From assembly GCA_949130495.1 (NCBI GenBank), contig OX422222.1, positions 104,707,709 to 104,771,708 of the forward strand: 64,000 nucleotides of DNA, given 5' to 3'. Both the position numbers and the translations under genes were made by a program. Position 1 is the first letter of the stretch; every line of letters starts with the position of its first letter. This document shows positions 25,481 through 39,100 of the stretch, in pieces. The stretch comes from Sambucus nigra. Taxonomy: Eukaryota; Streptophyta; Magnoliopsida; Dipsacales; Adoxaceae. Under the pieces are notes generated by a model. It made no database searches and was not told the origin of the DNA. It saw only the letters and a list, made by a program, of their open reading frames with translations.

Positions 25481-25514
<34 letters not shown>

Positions 25515-28500
25515 GGTCCATGTAAAACACATGAAACTAGGATCAGGACAATAACTAATAAAGGCAAGTCTATCCAAATACGAAGATTTTTGCAAGAAAA
25601 AATATTATCAACATTCCTTAGTTATCAAAAACAGTGTGCAGAGAAAATACAGATTTGGAAAAAAAAGTAGGATAAACCATACACTGGAGGGAACTGCATC
25701 TTCCAGGACAACAGAAGAAGAACCATTAAGCCCAGCAAGGTGTGCCTGATTTGACCAATTGTCTCTCCTAAAATCAGTCTCCAAAGGTGTTGATCGCTGG
25801 GTCCCAAAGCCAGGCCTAGTCCTAAAGCTTCCATGAACTGGATTAGATGATGGCAATAAAGTTGGGCTCATATCTTCCCAATCAAACTCTTCTTCTTCCG
25901 TATTTTGCCACGTTGGCATTGTCACCTTGCTGTCTATGCCATGCGCATCATATTTCTCAACCTTTAAAAGGTTTTTATGGTTTATTGTTCTTTTCCCTTT
26001 TTCTGTCCCATAAGCATCAATTAAAGCCCTGGGTCTTTGAAGCTCAAGTCCGTTACTAAATTGCGAATGAGTATCATCAGGCAAGTGAAGTCTTCGATAG
26101 TCGTAACCAAATCCAGAGTGAGATGGCGAGGCTCTTTCGACAACCCTATTGGGAGAATCGTCCGTTACAAATTCGTCAACTGAAGGTGACGATGGCCTGG
26201 GGAGGCCGATTCCAAAAGGGGAGGAGGACCTTGCAATCATAGTAGAAGATGGAAGAAGCTTCTCAGCCTCGAGGGGAAAAGATGTTCGACCTGTAAAAGC
26301 TGTTGACCTCAATCTTGGGTCCGCAACCTGTGAGGGTATAACTTCTGTATTATTATCGTAATCATATTCATCATATCCAATGGTAGGTTTCCCGAGCATC
26401 TTCAAGGATGAAGAAACTCTTGCTGGATGTTGAGTGTTCTGCAAAGATGCAAATCAATGTCAGGGTCATATATTTTTTTGGGAAAAAAAAACAGTCCAAC
26501 ATAAATTATAGGAAAGAAAAAAGAGGAGAAAAAACAACAAGCTCAGACAAGAATAAGAGGGGAGATTATATGATAAATAAAGGGCAGACAAATTAAAACT
26601 CGCAATATATTGATTAGAAAGATTCTTAGAATATCAGAGTAATAAGTTGCTTGAAAATTTAAAAAATTTTGATTTGATAATTATTTTTAATACAATGTGA
26701 TGTTGGAAACAGAATTTTGAAGAGACTTTGAGCCATTCTTCTACATGTGTGCCAAAAAACTTTTGCTCAATACTCTCTCCAAAAACAATTCAATATGATA
26801 GGCACATTTCAAAAACAATTCAATATGATAGGCACAGAGACAATCAGCATTTAGTTTCCATGATTGAAGCGTTACAATATAATACAAAATTAAGTTGATC
26901 AATAAAAAATGTGCTATAAATTTAATTTCATGCCAGTTTAAGCAGACACTATAGTTACTAGGCTTTTTAACATTTTCTTTTTCTATAATTGAGTGAGAAC
27001 CCCCTTGACCACTGACAATCAAATTGCAACCGGCACAAATCTAACATTGGAGTAAGAGTGCATAATTTTGTACAACACGTGTGTCAATTATATTTTTATT
27101 TGTAAGGGTCAATTATTGAATAGTCCCTACTATAAATGTATATTTTTTAAAAAGGACACATATTTTTAATTTAACTCATTTAGTCCCTCAAGCACTCAAT
27201 ATTCTCTTATTTTTAGAGGTCCGCGCCAGCAGCACTCCCTATCCAAAATATGTGGCAAAGGACTTTTTGAGGCAAAATAAAAAAGCTTGGACTAAATGAG
27301 TATTAAAAAATGTTCGAGGGACTATTTGGTATATGTCCCTATTTTTAAACTATTACTCATTATTAATTAAGCATTCATAGTTACAACATATCTCTACTAG
27401 TACTTTCCAAGCATGGTTCAAAATATCACCCTAGTCGACTCGCTATCTGCCGAGTTGACTCGGTTTCAAGGGTGCCATTCCAAAACCATGACACGATTTG
27501 AGGCATACCGGGAAAAGGCTAACTCACTCCGACACGGCAAGATATCGTTCAACTCGTCCAAGAAAATGTTAAGCCAGAGCAAGTCGGGCCGAGTCCGACC
27601 GAAATTGACTGATATGGAGAGAAAAACATGGCGTAAAGAGAGAGAGGCGCACGTTTAAACAGATTTTCACTCTCATCTTCCTCCCAAATCTTTGATCTCC
27701 TTCAACCCATATCTGGCCAAAATCCCACGCTTCAATCTTGATCTCTCTCCCATTTCTCCTACTTCCGTCAGTCTCGAACTCTCTTTCTCACGCGATTCCT
27801 TGATCTCGATCTCGATCTCGATCAAAAGGAGCTAGGGTTTTCGACGAGGGTTTGCAATGAGGGAATAGCATTTACGGTGAGGCAGGGGGCGGATCTGTGT
27901 TGGGCCGAGGTGAGGCAGCCGCCCCCTGAGATTTTGGGAAAAAATTACGGAGTAAAAATGTACAGGAGTGTTAGATGAACTTAGAAAGTTAATGGTGAGC
28001 TTAATAGGTCTGTAGGAACTTGAGGGTAAGAGAAGGTAATTATGTTGTTTTATTCATTTAACGTAAATCGTCTCTCTTCCTTTATCATTACAGCCGTTGC
28101 TATCAATTCTCACAAAAAAAACATGCTCATCACCGTTTTCCTCTCTGTCTCTTCTCCAACAATACCCAAAGCTCACCCTACTGCAAGTTTCTTCCTGTGA
28201 AGACTGATGGAAGTAGGTATTGATTGGATCCTTCACAAATTTTTGGCAAATATACAATTAAATGAACCTAAGCTCCGTCGCTTCTTCCTCGTATGCTTCG
28301 TTGTTCCCAGCCATGAGCCTCCGCCGTCGTTATGTTAGCTCAGTTAGTTGGGGAATGAATTTGTATTTTTTTGGTGTATATCAATTTGTATTCATATGTC
28401 AATTTTAGTTCCGTAAATCAGTATTTATGCATCAATTTGTGCTCTAAATCTGTTATTACCAATTCGTCTCTAACTTTATATATTGTGCCCCAAATATGTG

Positions 28501-31500
28501 TACTAATTTTTATTTGATTGTTGAGCCCTAAATCTGCTATAATGAATACGACAATGCAATGCGTAGTATAGGATGGTTTTATACATATATAATTAATCCA
28601 TAGTATTATTCTTATCTTTAAATTTTTTTTAAAAAAAATGGGCTCGCTATATTGCATATCGTTGTGTATATAGCCCGATAGTGTGACTAATACCATGACC
28701 AAGTTGAAAATTGTGCGTCCGAGTCATAGGCCGATACCGAAACTTAAAACCATTTTTCCAAGCTGTGAATCATGGACGAGGACTCTAGGCACGGAGACAC
28801 TACACAAGATGCACAAATCCTAGAAAAGTGGAACATAGACACGCCGAGGAGACATTTATAAAGAAACATATGTATACATATAATGTGGGGTACAAAAAAC
28901 AAATAATTTACTATGATATGATATTATATGACTATAATGTGACATTTCGACTTCCAAATCATAGTAATTAAAGGGAAATGAGACCAACCTGCCTAGCCCA
29001 CAAACAATGGCCTGGACCAACTAAAATTCCCCAGGCATAATCGGCCACTGACTCAAAAGAAGCCAATTAAAACTGGACTACTTCAAGCTCACGAGGTTGA
29101 CAATCAACAACTTCCTCAACATGGCAGTCCTATACTAGCTCAACTACACCAACGGCAATGACTCAAATAGAGGCCGAACACAATCAAGTTTTATTAAGAA
29201 TATTGTAATTAGCTAGGACTCTCTGCCTATATAAATAAAATTCTCATTATGAGGAGGGCACAAGTTGACATTGTTAACTATCATACATTGTACTCACGGC
29301 TTGTACTCTAACTTGCAACCCTATCACTCCAAGTAATCTTCCCTCTTACTAAACAAACAACCCCCTCCTTCCCCGTGGACGTAGGCAAGGACGACTTGTC
29401 GAATCATATATATTTTGTATCGTTTTACATTACTACATTGTACTCTAGGCATAACTTAATTGGCAATTAGCATTATTGTAGATTCGATTCCCCTACAATT
29501 TGGCACCATCTAATGGAGAACATCAGTCCCCACCACTTGGATTTGCCAAATTTGCAACCATGAGTGTTGATCAATCATACCGCTCTCGTGGAGGAAATCA
29601 AATCCACTTTAAGATACAAACTTAGAGGCCTCATTCTCCTCCTCTCTCATAGTGATGCTATATTCGGGGGGGGGGGGGGGGGGGCGCATTCATCCCATGG
29701 ATCTGACCCCAGCCGTCACAGTTGTCTAACTTGCAAGTGGAACATCTACAAGGCCCATCACACTTGCTAGCCACTAGGAAGAACGCACATGGCAGCGTGA
29801 TGGCGAGACCCAACGACATACAAATGAAAATGTTTGTCTCATAAGAGTGTTAAATGAACGATTAGAAAGTCATGGATCTTGTACCAATGGGTCAGACCAT
29901 CATCAAATACGAGTTCGATCTTCTAGGACCATAGCATCTAGCAACAACGAGAGGCCTCTAGATCCAACGCCAGTTTGTTAGTCAACCCAACCCGCGTCAT
30001 GGAAAGCGCTCAGTTAACTAGGAATGATTGGCTCACTCCATAATCTCATTACAAATACCATCATCATTTGAGTTTGGTCGAAGTTCATCATCATTGTCAT
30101 GATCATGAAGATAATTTTGTATCGATTGAATTGGAATGGCATCGACAAGAATCCACAATTCTTCACCCCCAATGGGAGGAAATCAGACTTGGGAGCAATC
30201 TACCTCATACCAATGCCCTATGAAGCATGGATACTCTCCCGAAAGTCACGAGTCAGCTTTGACTCGAGTCGGACACGCGACATGCTCCGACACGTTGCCA
30301 ACATACTGGGACTAGGCCTATCAACGGGTCGGGTTTAGGGGGATCCAGATCCGTGTAATCGGGTCTTCATCGGGTTCGGGTTCGGGTCTTCATCGGGTCT
30401 ACAATATTGGATCCAGACCCGGATCCGTTCGGATCTTCGGGTCCGGGTCTGGCCAAATATATACATTTATTTTATATTATCCCCCTTCTTTATTTTTAAT
30501 CCTAAATTAAAATATTTTGTAATGTATTATAGAATATTATTAGTATAAATAAAACATATATTACTTATATTTATTATATACATAAATATATATTTTTATA
30601 TGTATTACCTACATGTTATATTGATAAGATATATTTATAAATATATATAAATTTATAGTATATGTATACATATTTAAAAAATAATAATGTACAATTCGGG
30701 TCGGGTCTTCGGGTCCGCGTCTTGTATAAGATCCAGACCCTACCCGTTTAATAAACGGGTCTTCGGATATTCGGGTCTTCGGGTCTCGGGTCCAAAAAAA
30801 TATGCTCAGACCCTATTATACAGATCGGATTCGGATCGGGTCCGGGTCCAGACCCGACCCATTGACAGGCCTAACTGGGACACGTGAGTCCTTTTTTTTA
30901 AGATTGGACACGCTGGGACACGTCCACGACACGCTTTGGACACGTGAAATTAAATCTTTAATTTTTTTAAAAATAATTTATAAAAAAATATTTTTTTCTA
31001 ATGTGATAGTTATTCTGCTTTACTTATGATTTTTAATGTTAAAGTGTGATTGAATTTTATTTTGTATGGTCCATTTTCTTAATTTCATGTTAAGAATGCT
31101 CTAATAATATATTTTATGGAAAAAAATTTGTTTAATTTCATATATATATATATATCCTAGCGTGACGTTTTCTAGTTTTTGAAAAAATCATGCGTCGCAT
31201 GTCGTGTCGAATCACGTATTACGTGTCGAGTCCATGCTTCATATCTTCACCCCTACTAGGCTGCAAAGCTTTGGGAGCATTGTGGGGGAATTATCCAAGT
31301 AATTCCCAACAACTCGAATTGGATAATACATGCTCGGCACTTTATGATAAAGGATCGCAACTTGGGATGGGCATAAGGAGTCCAATCAGCCACAATCTTG
31401 AGGCAAGAACAATACGATCACATCACAACTACCTTGGGCAGTCTGAGAGTCCTACACGACTCATCTTCTTCCTATTCCCGATAAATGTAACCTTCCCTAA

Positions 31501-33087
31501 GAAAAGGGGCGTGTACACCTCGTGGTCGTAGTCACGTTACCGAACCACGTATATCTTGTCTTGTTTGATTTATTTTTCTTGTTCGGCTCTGTTTGTTTGG
31601 AATTTCTCTTCGCCTACAGTTAGGATACGTAAAATACATTTTTTTAAATATATATATATATATTAATGAAATAAAACAAAAAAATTGTATAATACATATT
31701 TGGAACATACTTAGCTTGAAATTCAACAAAATCAAATATAACAACAATAAACAAATAAAATTCAATAAAATCGCAAATAGAATGAATAAAGACTGCAAAA
31801 GTTAGCTTTTGTTTGAAGCTTTTGAGTCCATATTGTTCTTTTTGTAAATGAATATGATGTATTCTTTTTATTTTTATATTTTACAATCAATGTTATAAGT
31901 TATAGAACATTTGTCCCCATTTTGAAGTTTCAAGCATACTAAAACTACCCATGTGTCTCCAAAAAAAATGTGTCCCTAAGTATCCTAACGTGTCCCCTAG
32001 CGTGTCCAGTAGGAAAAAAAAAAGGATACTCAGTGTTCAACATGTGTCGAACAAGACACTCTATCTTCTATCAAATGTGTGATTCATAGCTAGCAGCTTA
32101 CCAGCAAGAGCTTGCCAAGCACCACAACAAAAAAGTCAAAGACGACGATTCCAATAGGCGATTTAGTGCTGAGAAAGTTACTACCTACCTAGGGCAAGAA
32201 AGTCCTCCAAGGGGAAGTTGGCTCCTACTTGGGAAGGGCATACCGAATTACATCTTCAAAAGGCCGTGTTCATACCACTTGGAGCCATAGTTGTCAAATC
32301 GCGAATCGTATCGTGAATCGTTTACCCCCCGAATCGCGAATCGTGAATCGAATCGGTCGAATCGGAACCAAATGATAAAAACGTAGTAAAACATAAGAAA
32401 AATGGATTTAACACTATAGAATTGGTAATTAAGCGTAATATGACAAAAAACTAATCGTAGCACATGATAATATACCAAAATATATCACAAAAATTAACCG
32501 TAGCACATGCTCTCATTCATTTTAAGATTAAAAATGTAAAAAAACAAAAATATATCATAAAATAACCTACATATTAATATAAAACATCCTACATATTAAT
32601 TTAAAACAATAAAATAAATACAAAGGTTAATTTAAAACAGTAAAACTGTAAAACAAATACTTCCAAAAATTTTAAACAGGCCTACCTACTAAGATTAACA
32701 ATATTAATTTAAAACAGCCTACAAAATTACAACAATATTAATTTAACATAGTAAACCATATTAATTTAAAACAATAAAACATATGCTAAGATTAACTATA
32801 AAACAATATTAATTTAAAATAGCGTTCATATTAATTTAAAGCAAAAAAACAAATATACCTTCAAAGATTTTATAACAAATACAAAAGTTTTATAACAAAA
32901 AAAAAAAGCAAAAGATAGAAGACACTCAGCCAAGAGAATAGACAAGAAAAATCGACTGAAAATAACCGAGCCAAGAGAACATGTTTTTCTCTAAAACTCA
33001 GTATATTAACGGTATCCTTTGTTGTTTGCTTCTTTTTTTAGTTGTTTTATTAAAACACACCTATGGTTATAAGGTAAAAAAAATCGC

Positions 33088-33118
<31 letters not shown>

Positions 33119-36100
33119 GAATCGGAACCGAATCGGGAATCGGACCCGAATCGGAAGATTCAAATCGTGAATCGTCGATTCAGTCCGATTCTTTAGACAT
33201 TTGCGATTCTCAACTCGATTCGAATCGTTTTATGTGAGAATCGAATCGAATCGAATCGTAAGATTCAAATCGCGAATCGTAAGATTTTGACAACTATGCT
33301 TGGAGCAGTTAGATGAAACACGTGTTCAGGTCAAGGAATGCCATAAATCTTAAAAAAATTATCGCAAAAAAATAGTTTAGTCTTTAACCAGGTCAGAGTT
33401 GTTCAACGATCAGATTAACGATAAAATTTCAGTTCTTTATCTTCATTGATGTGTTATATTTCTGCAATGATATCTTCGACAACAAAACTCGCCTACGAAT
33501 GGGAGGTACGACATAATAATAGGTCGGTCCGCCTAAAACAGGAAACAACCCTTTCCCACCTAAGAATGAGTGGTACAACCTAAGAATGGGTTGTTCCGCC
33601 TTGAACATGCAAAAACTCACCTAAGAATGGATGGTACGACCTAAAAATGGGTTCGTTCGCTTAAAAAAGCTCACCAAAGAATGGGTTGGTCCACTTAAGA
33701 ATGGGTGGTATGACTTAAGAATGGGTTGGTCCACCAAGAACAGGCAAAAACCAACTAAGAATGGGTGGTATGACTTAAGAATGGGTCAGCCTGCTTGAAT
33801 CAGACAAAAACCCGCTTAAGAATGGGAGGTGCGACCTAAGAATGGGTTGGTCCACCTGGATCTGGCAAAAATCCACATAAGAATGGGTGGTACAATCTAA
33901 AATGGGATGATCAACCTTAAACATGCAAAAATGCACCTAAGAATGAATGGTCTGACCTAAGTCGATTCAGCTTAGAATCGCAAAAGTCTACCTAAGAACA
34001 GGTAGGATTGAGCAGAATCAGTCGAAAAAACCTAAGTACTGTCCTCCCCTAGTGGGGGCAAACTTGTCCTGACAAACTCAAAAGTGGCCCAAGGTCAATA
34101 AGAAAATTGCAGGGCCATAAAGTCGGCCAAATCCAGACATAGGCTAATCAACGTTATACTATCAAGCCCCTGGCATATTACCTAAGTTAATTGACTAGTC
34201 TAACTATTGTCGAGCTAATTATTGTCGAGTTGACTACGAAGGCTAACAAATTTGGTAGATTAAAAGTTAATATGTGAACATTAGTTGTGTTAATTCTTAA
34301 GTAAGTTATGCATCGGCTTATTTAATTCCAAGGTTAATTATGACATTAGCACCTTAGCAAGCTTTGAAATTAGTCGGCTAGAAAGTTGATAAGAATGTTA
34401 ACGTGTGAAGTCCCAAACTTTTACAAGTGCTTGAAGTCGGTCAAAGACGTACGCCACATACAAAAGTTGTTAAAGTCTTAACAATTTACTTTGATTATGT
34501 TTGGCATTTGAACAAACCCTTCATATAACAGTTAAATGAGAAGACAGAAGGAATACATATTTTTTATTGAAAAACATAAATGACCAAAGGCCTTCGTCAA
34601 GGTTCTAAAATGCGCGAAGCGTGGTCGAGCCTCAAGCGTTAGGAGCTTAGGCACATCTAGGCGTAAAGAAGTGTTTCCCCTTTTTATTATTTTAATTATT
34701 TTAAGGCTGGTAATATAATAAAATAATACATACCTTGATTTTTGAAAATATATCCATATGTTTGGTAGCCATTTTATCAATATACAAAATGTATTTCTCA
34801 ACATTTAATAAGCAATATACAAAATGTATTTTTCATCATTCAATAATCGATAATCAATACAAAATGATTCAATATAAGAAACGTATTTTTCACCTTTCAA
34901 ATGAAACAAATTGGCTTTTAGTCAAAAGTCGTTCGGCAATGTTAGGCTTGTTTTTAAACAAGAGGCAACTAGGTTTTGGAATACTATTTGTCTTTTGATT
35001 GTTTTGAACGAGATATTGGTTCAGGTTGTAAAAAAAGTCTTTACAAGGCGATATCATTTCACTAAAAGCATTTTTAATAAAATGCACCTTGAGCCTTTTA
35101 CCAAGAATCAAGGCACAGGCTGAGCGTTTCTCCCTAGCCTCAAGCCTAGGCACGCCTTTTAGAACACCGTTATGATGGAAAATACAAATATGGTCTATGG
35201 ACTTATTTAACCAAAAAGAAAATAAAGCTCTTTAACCCAAGTTTTTATCAAAGGCTTTTCTCGACAATTATACATATGTGCGCCCTCTTCAACTCCATGA
35301 GCTTAATATCAAGGCCATCTGAATGCCAACTCCTCCTTACGGCATATCCTCCTTACAGGAGGCCTACGTTCTTGAGCTTCCCGATAAAACCGACTAACCT
35401 CCTTATAGGATGGCATGTTCTTGGAAGAGGTGTAATGGGGAGGGTTAGAGTTTTCATCTTTCTTGAGACTAGCCCTCACGACCTGCCACCATGTCAACAG
35501 GTGGACGACGTCGCTCAATCATCTCTACTGGGTCAAAGTCAAACAAATAAACGATCTCGTGACAGTCAGACATATTCCTCTTCTCAAGGCCGACCTGAGA
35601 TGGACGGTTAGGGTCTCTAAAAAGAGAAAAAAGACTCAAACCCGTCCTTTTATTGATGATCCCGAGGCCCTCTAAATAACTTGAAATGACGTGGGTGGAA
35701 GAGTCGCTCACTCCCACATAAATGCCTCGAACGTCCGCGTTGATGACGAGGACGCCTGTAGGCAAGTTTGAAATGATAGGTATCAAACCCAATGATATGA
35801 GCTAATCTCTCATCAAGGCCAAAATCTGGTTGATGGCTATCGTCCCAAAGATGATGCAAAAAAACTCTCAATCGCTTGAAGAGGCATTATCATGTAATGA
35901 TGGAGTGCCTACACCAACTTAGGGTGGAAGGGGAAACGAAATCCTCCCTCTATCACCGTGATGGTGTACAACGCTATATATATCAAGCCCATAGAGGTCC
36001 TCATCTTCAAGGAAACATAATGTTGATACTTTCATGGATATTGTACTTAGTCGGAAAATCCAAAAATCGTTTGTGAACAATAGAAATGGCGGAAAGAAAG

Positions 36101-39100
36101 AGCTTTAAGATACTTGGGGGAAAAAATAAAGAAAAGGAACCAAATGGATTTCGACCCCTTATAAATTATACCGCTAAAGGGGAGAGTTGCACTCTCACGC
36201 CCCCTTGGTTACGCACTTCACGTGACATCATAACCTAGAGAAGTGCTGAAACTAAAGATAAGTAGGATACGTGTCACTCTTGCAGAGTTTTAGCTCAAAA
36301 ACCCACACGGGTTTAACTTGGCCGATTAAACTTAAAGACCCCCTAAATCTTGGGGCAATTGAAAGGAAATCAGACTGACATAGCCCACAATGCAAGATGT
36401 GCCCTGGACCGACAAAAATGCCACCGAGCATAAATGGCCACTGACTCAAAAGAAGTTGATTGAGACTGGACTACTCTAAGCCCACCAAGAATGACAATCA
36501 ACAACTTCCACAACACTCTTATACTAGCTCGACAATCGCAGCAATGACTCAAATAAAGGTCAATTACAGTCAAGCTTTATCATTAAGAATATTGTAATTA
36601 GTTAATTATTTACTTGTATAAATAAGAACCCCCTATTTATGAGGGCACGGGTTGGAACTTTGTTAACTAGCACATATTGTACCCACGGCTTAGACTCTCA
36701 GCTAGCAACCCTAACACTCCAAGTTGTTTTCCCTCTTCGTATACAAGCAACCCCTCTTTTCCCGTAAACCTAAGCAAAGGCCAACTTGTCAAACCACGTA
36801 TATTATGTGTCAATTTATATTCCCACATTGCACTTTAAGCATAATTGCCAATTAGCATTAATGCAAATTCGATTCTCCTACATCAATCAATAATTACGTC
36901 AATAAAGGAACTACTAAGTAATGTAAAGATGCAGTGTAAGGATGCAGGTTAAAGCATAGAAAGATGTAATATATATTATATACATGTACTTAATATGATT
37001 CCTCCTCTTATTTAGTTATGGCTTCTAATGCCTTACTTTTTATGATAAATTATTTTTGTTTTTTCTAACAATTAGCATACCCATTGAAAACTATAACTCA
37101 TCATCTAAAGATTGTTCGTCATGCTCGGCTCTATAAAGTATGGCAGATTCGAAAAAGGAAAACTATATTTGCATTATGTACACATGTTAAGACATCGAGT
37201 GTCTTACACACGGCACGGACATGTTGACTTATTAAGAGTGTCCGTGCTTTCAAAAAGCGAGAGGTTGACGTAAAGGTTTTCGATCCTCTCATGCATGGTA
37301 TGTAATTTAAAGGAGCATTACTGTTTATTTATTTAAAAAAAATAAACCAATGAAAATCAATTCACTAATACGGGAATGTGATCAGCAAAATGATTCTTAA
37401 AATATACTTAATTTTCTTGTTACCCAACTGTTTCTTATATTATTAGTGTGGTGTCTTAGTTAAGGGCAATTTCATTGATATTTCAAACTTCCTCATTAAT
37501 AAATAGTTTAGGTTTGAGTTGTAATTAGAAACAATCACATATTAGGCTTTTATTTCTCTATTTATGTCGCATCTCATGCTCTTTCTCTTGATAAAGCTAA
37601 ATACTATTGGAACAACTAAATATTATATAATTTTACTCGAACCATACAATGTTTAAGCCAACATCATATTCTGAGAATTTGAACTTTAAAAATTTCATAA
37701 AACAAGTGCACATTATTATAATCACAGGCACAATTCAAAAGCAAAGGTTATGCCTTCAAATTTGACGAACAAATTCTGCGAAGTTCAGTATCACATGATC
37801 TCCACATGTGAAAAAGAAAAGAAAAATGTCACATTTACCATAGTTGCCAAAGCATCAATAAAAGAAAGAACAAGTATATGACTCAATTTATTATTTGCTA
37901 GAGCATATAAACTCATAATTTACCATGGTTGCCAAAGCATTAATAAAAGAAAGAACACATATAAAAGACTCAAATTATTATTTGCTAGAGCCGATAAACT
38001 CGAAATAGTTCAATAATGTAGCTGATACAGGAGCACAAAGACAAAATCGTCCTTTTTGCCATTTCTTTTATTTTTAGTCTTTTTATCCTTTTTGTAACTT
38101 TAGTATAAATAGCCCCAAAGGCTCCCATTTGTAGCGATTTTGATATTTTGATAATGAGGGCTTACAGAGAAGTTGGGACCCTCCCATGATTTCTTTAGTT
38201 GTTATTGTTATTGTTGTTGTGTGTAGTGTAGTTTTATTTTACGCTTTCGCACCATTATTTACATCAAATTTGGATTAAAAATGCTCATTGAAGTTTGGGA
38301 CACAGGTTGGGTTGATCCAGACGGGTTACAACCTACCACCACACTTTTCCACAAAACCCTAACCCTAGACACCATCCCAGCATGTTGTCCCAGTGGTGAA
38401 GAAGGGTCGGCCAGCCCCAGATCTGTCGCCCTACCTGTTCATACATTACCTGCCCCGGTCGGGGCCCCAATCCACTGATACCCCACCTGGAGGGGCCTAG
38501 AGCAGCCAAGGCTGCCGAAACCCCACCTGAAGGGGCCTGGAGCAGCCAAGGCTGCCGAAATCCCACGGGAAACAGAAGGGTGACCCACCAGCCACCTTAT
38601 GAGGTCGGCTCCAGCCCAGACCACATCGGAAAATCCTCTGGGGTTGTTAAAGACACCCTCAGACCTACTACAACCACCGGACACCCCTGCCACAATCACC
38701 GGTTACCCCTCGATGAGCGGTTAGTCCTCACTGCCGCCGACCAAGCTATCTCCACTCGTTTTTAACCCCGACGGCCCTATATATCTTCACCATCCCCAAT
38801 TTTTACCCTACAAAACCCTAAATCAAACCCTATCCCATCTAATACAATTTCTTATCAAACTCCCAAAAAAAACTAAATCCATGATTGAAGAAACAAATCC
38901 CCATCCCAACCCTACCTACAAAGGGTTCCCATCATTAGGCATCTTACCTATCCCCTCACATGTAACCCCTTGCCACCGCCTAATCCCTTTGCCGACGTCG
39001 AGACTCTTCTTGCCACACCCAAGCGAGGCCCACAGATATTTCTACCGCTTACATGCATACCGTTATAATAACGACCTCAATGGATCCCCAATCATCCCCT

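Larger units (their letters stand above)
28969..36882 (+). mobile_element. Tat-like LTR element without pol (LARD-type), 7.9 kb
   Basis: Two direct LTRs of 529 and 523 bp enclose 6.9 kb. After the 5' LTR comes TTGGCACCATCTAATGGAG, a variant of the TTGGCGCCGTCTGTGGG-type site used by Tat elements; before the 3' LTR comes the G-rich CTTGGGGCAAT. I see no reverse transcriptase, integrase or RNase H between them, so the element is non-autonomous or gutted. A 3' minisatellite (33488-34010) fits the tandem repeats often seen 3' of pol in Tat/Ogre elements. The flanking five bases are GTAAT and TCAAT, an imperfect match. Confidence 0.75.

Noticed and set aside
26149..26361. Plus-strand open frame of 70 codons
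   Set aside because: Antisense shadow of exon 4.
27413..27658. An 81-codon frame starting [11 protein letters not shown]
   Set aside because: It begins exactly at the inverted end of the Mutator-like element and has no domain; the frame is incidental.
33488..34010. Regularly spaced repeats that could suggest a CRISPR array
   Set aside because: Units are degenerate with no unique spacers, and the setting is a plant nuclear intron.
35276..35871. Overlapping open frames on both strands of about 70-110 codons
   Set aside because: No recognisable domain, located inside the Tat-like element; overlap on both strands fits moderately GC-rich noncoding sequence.
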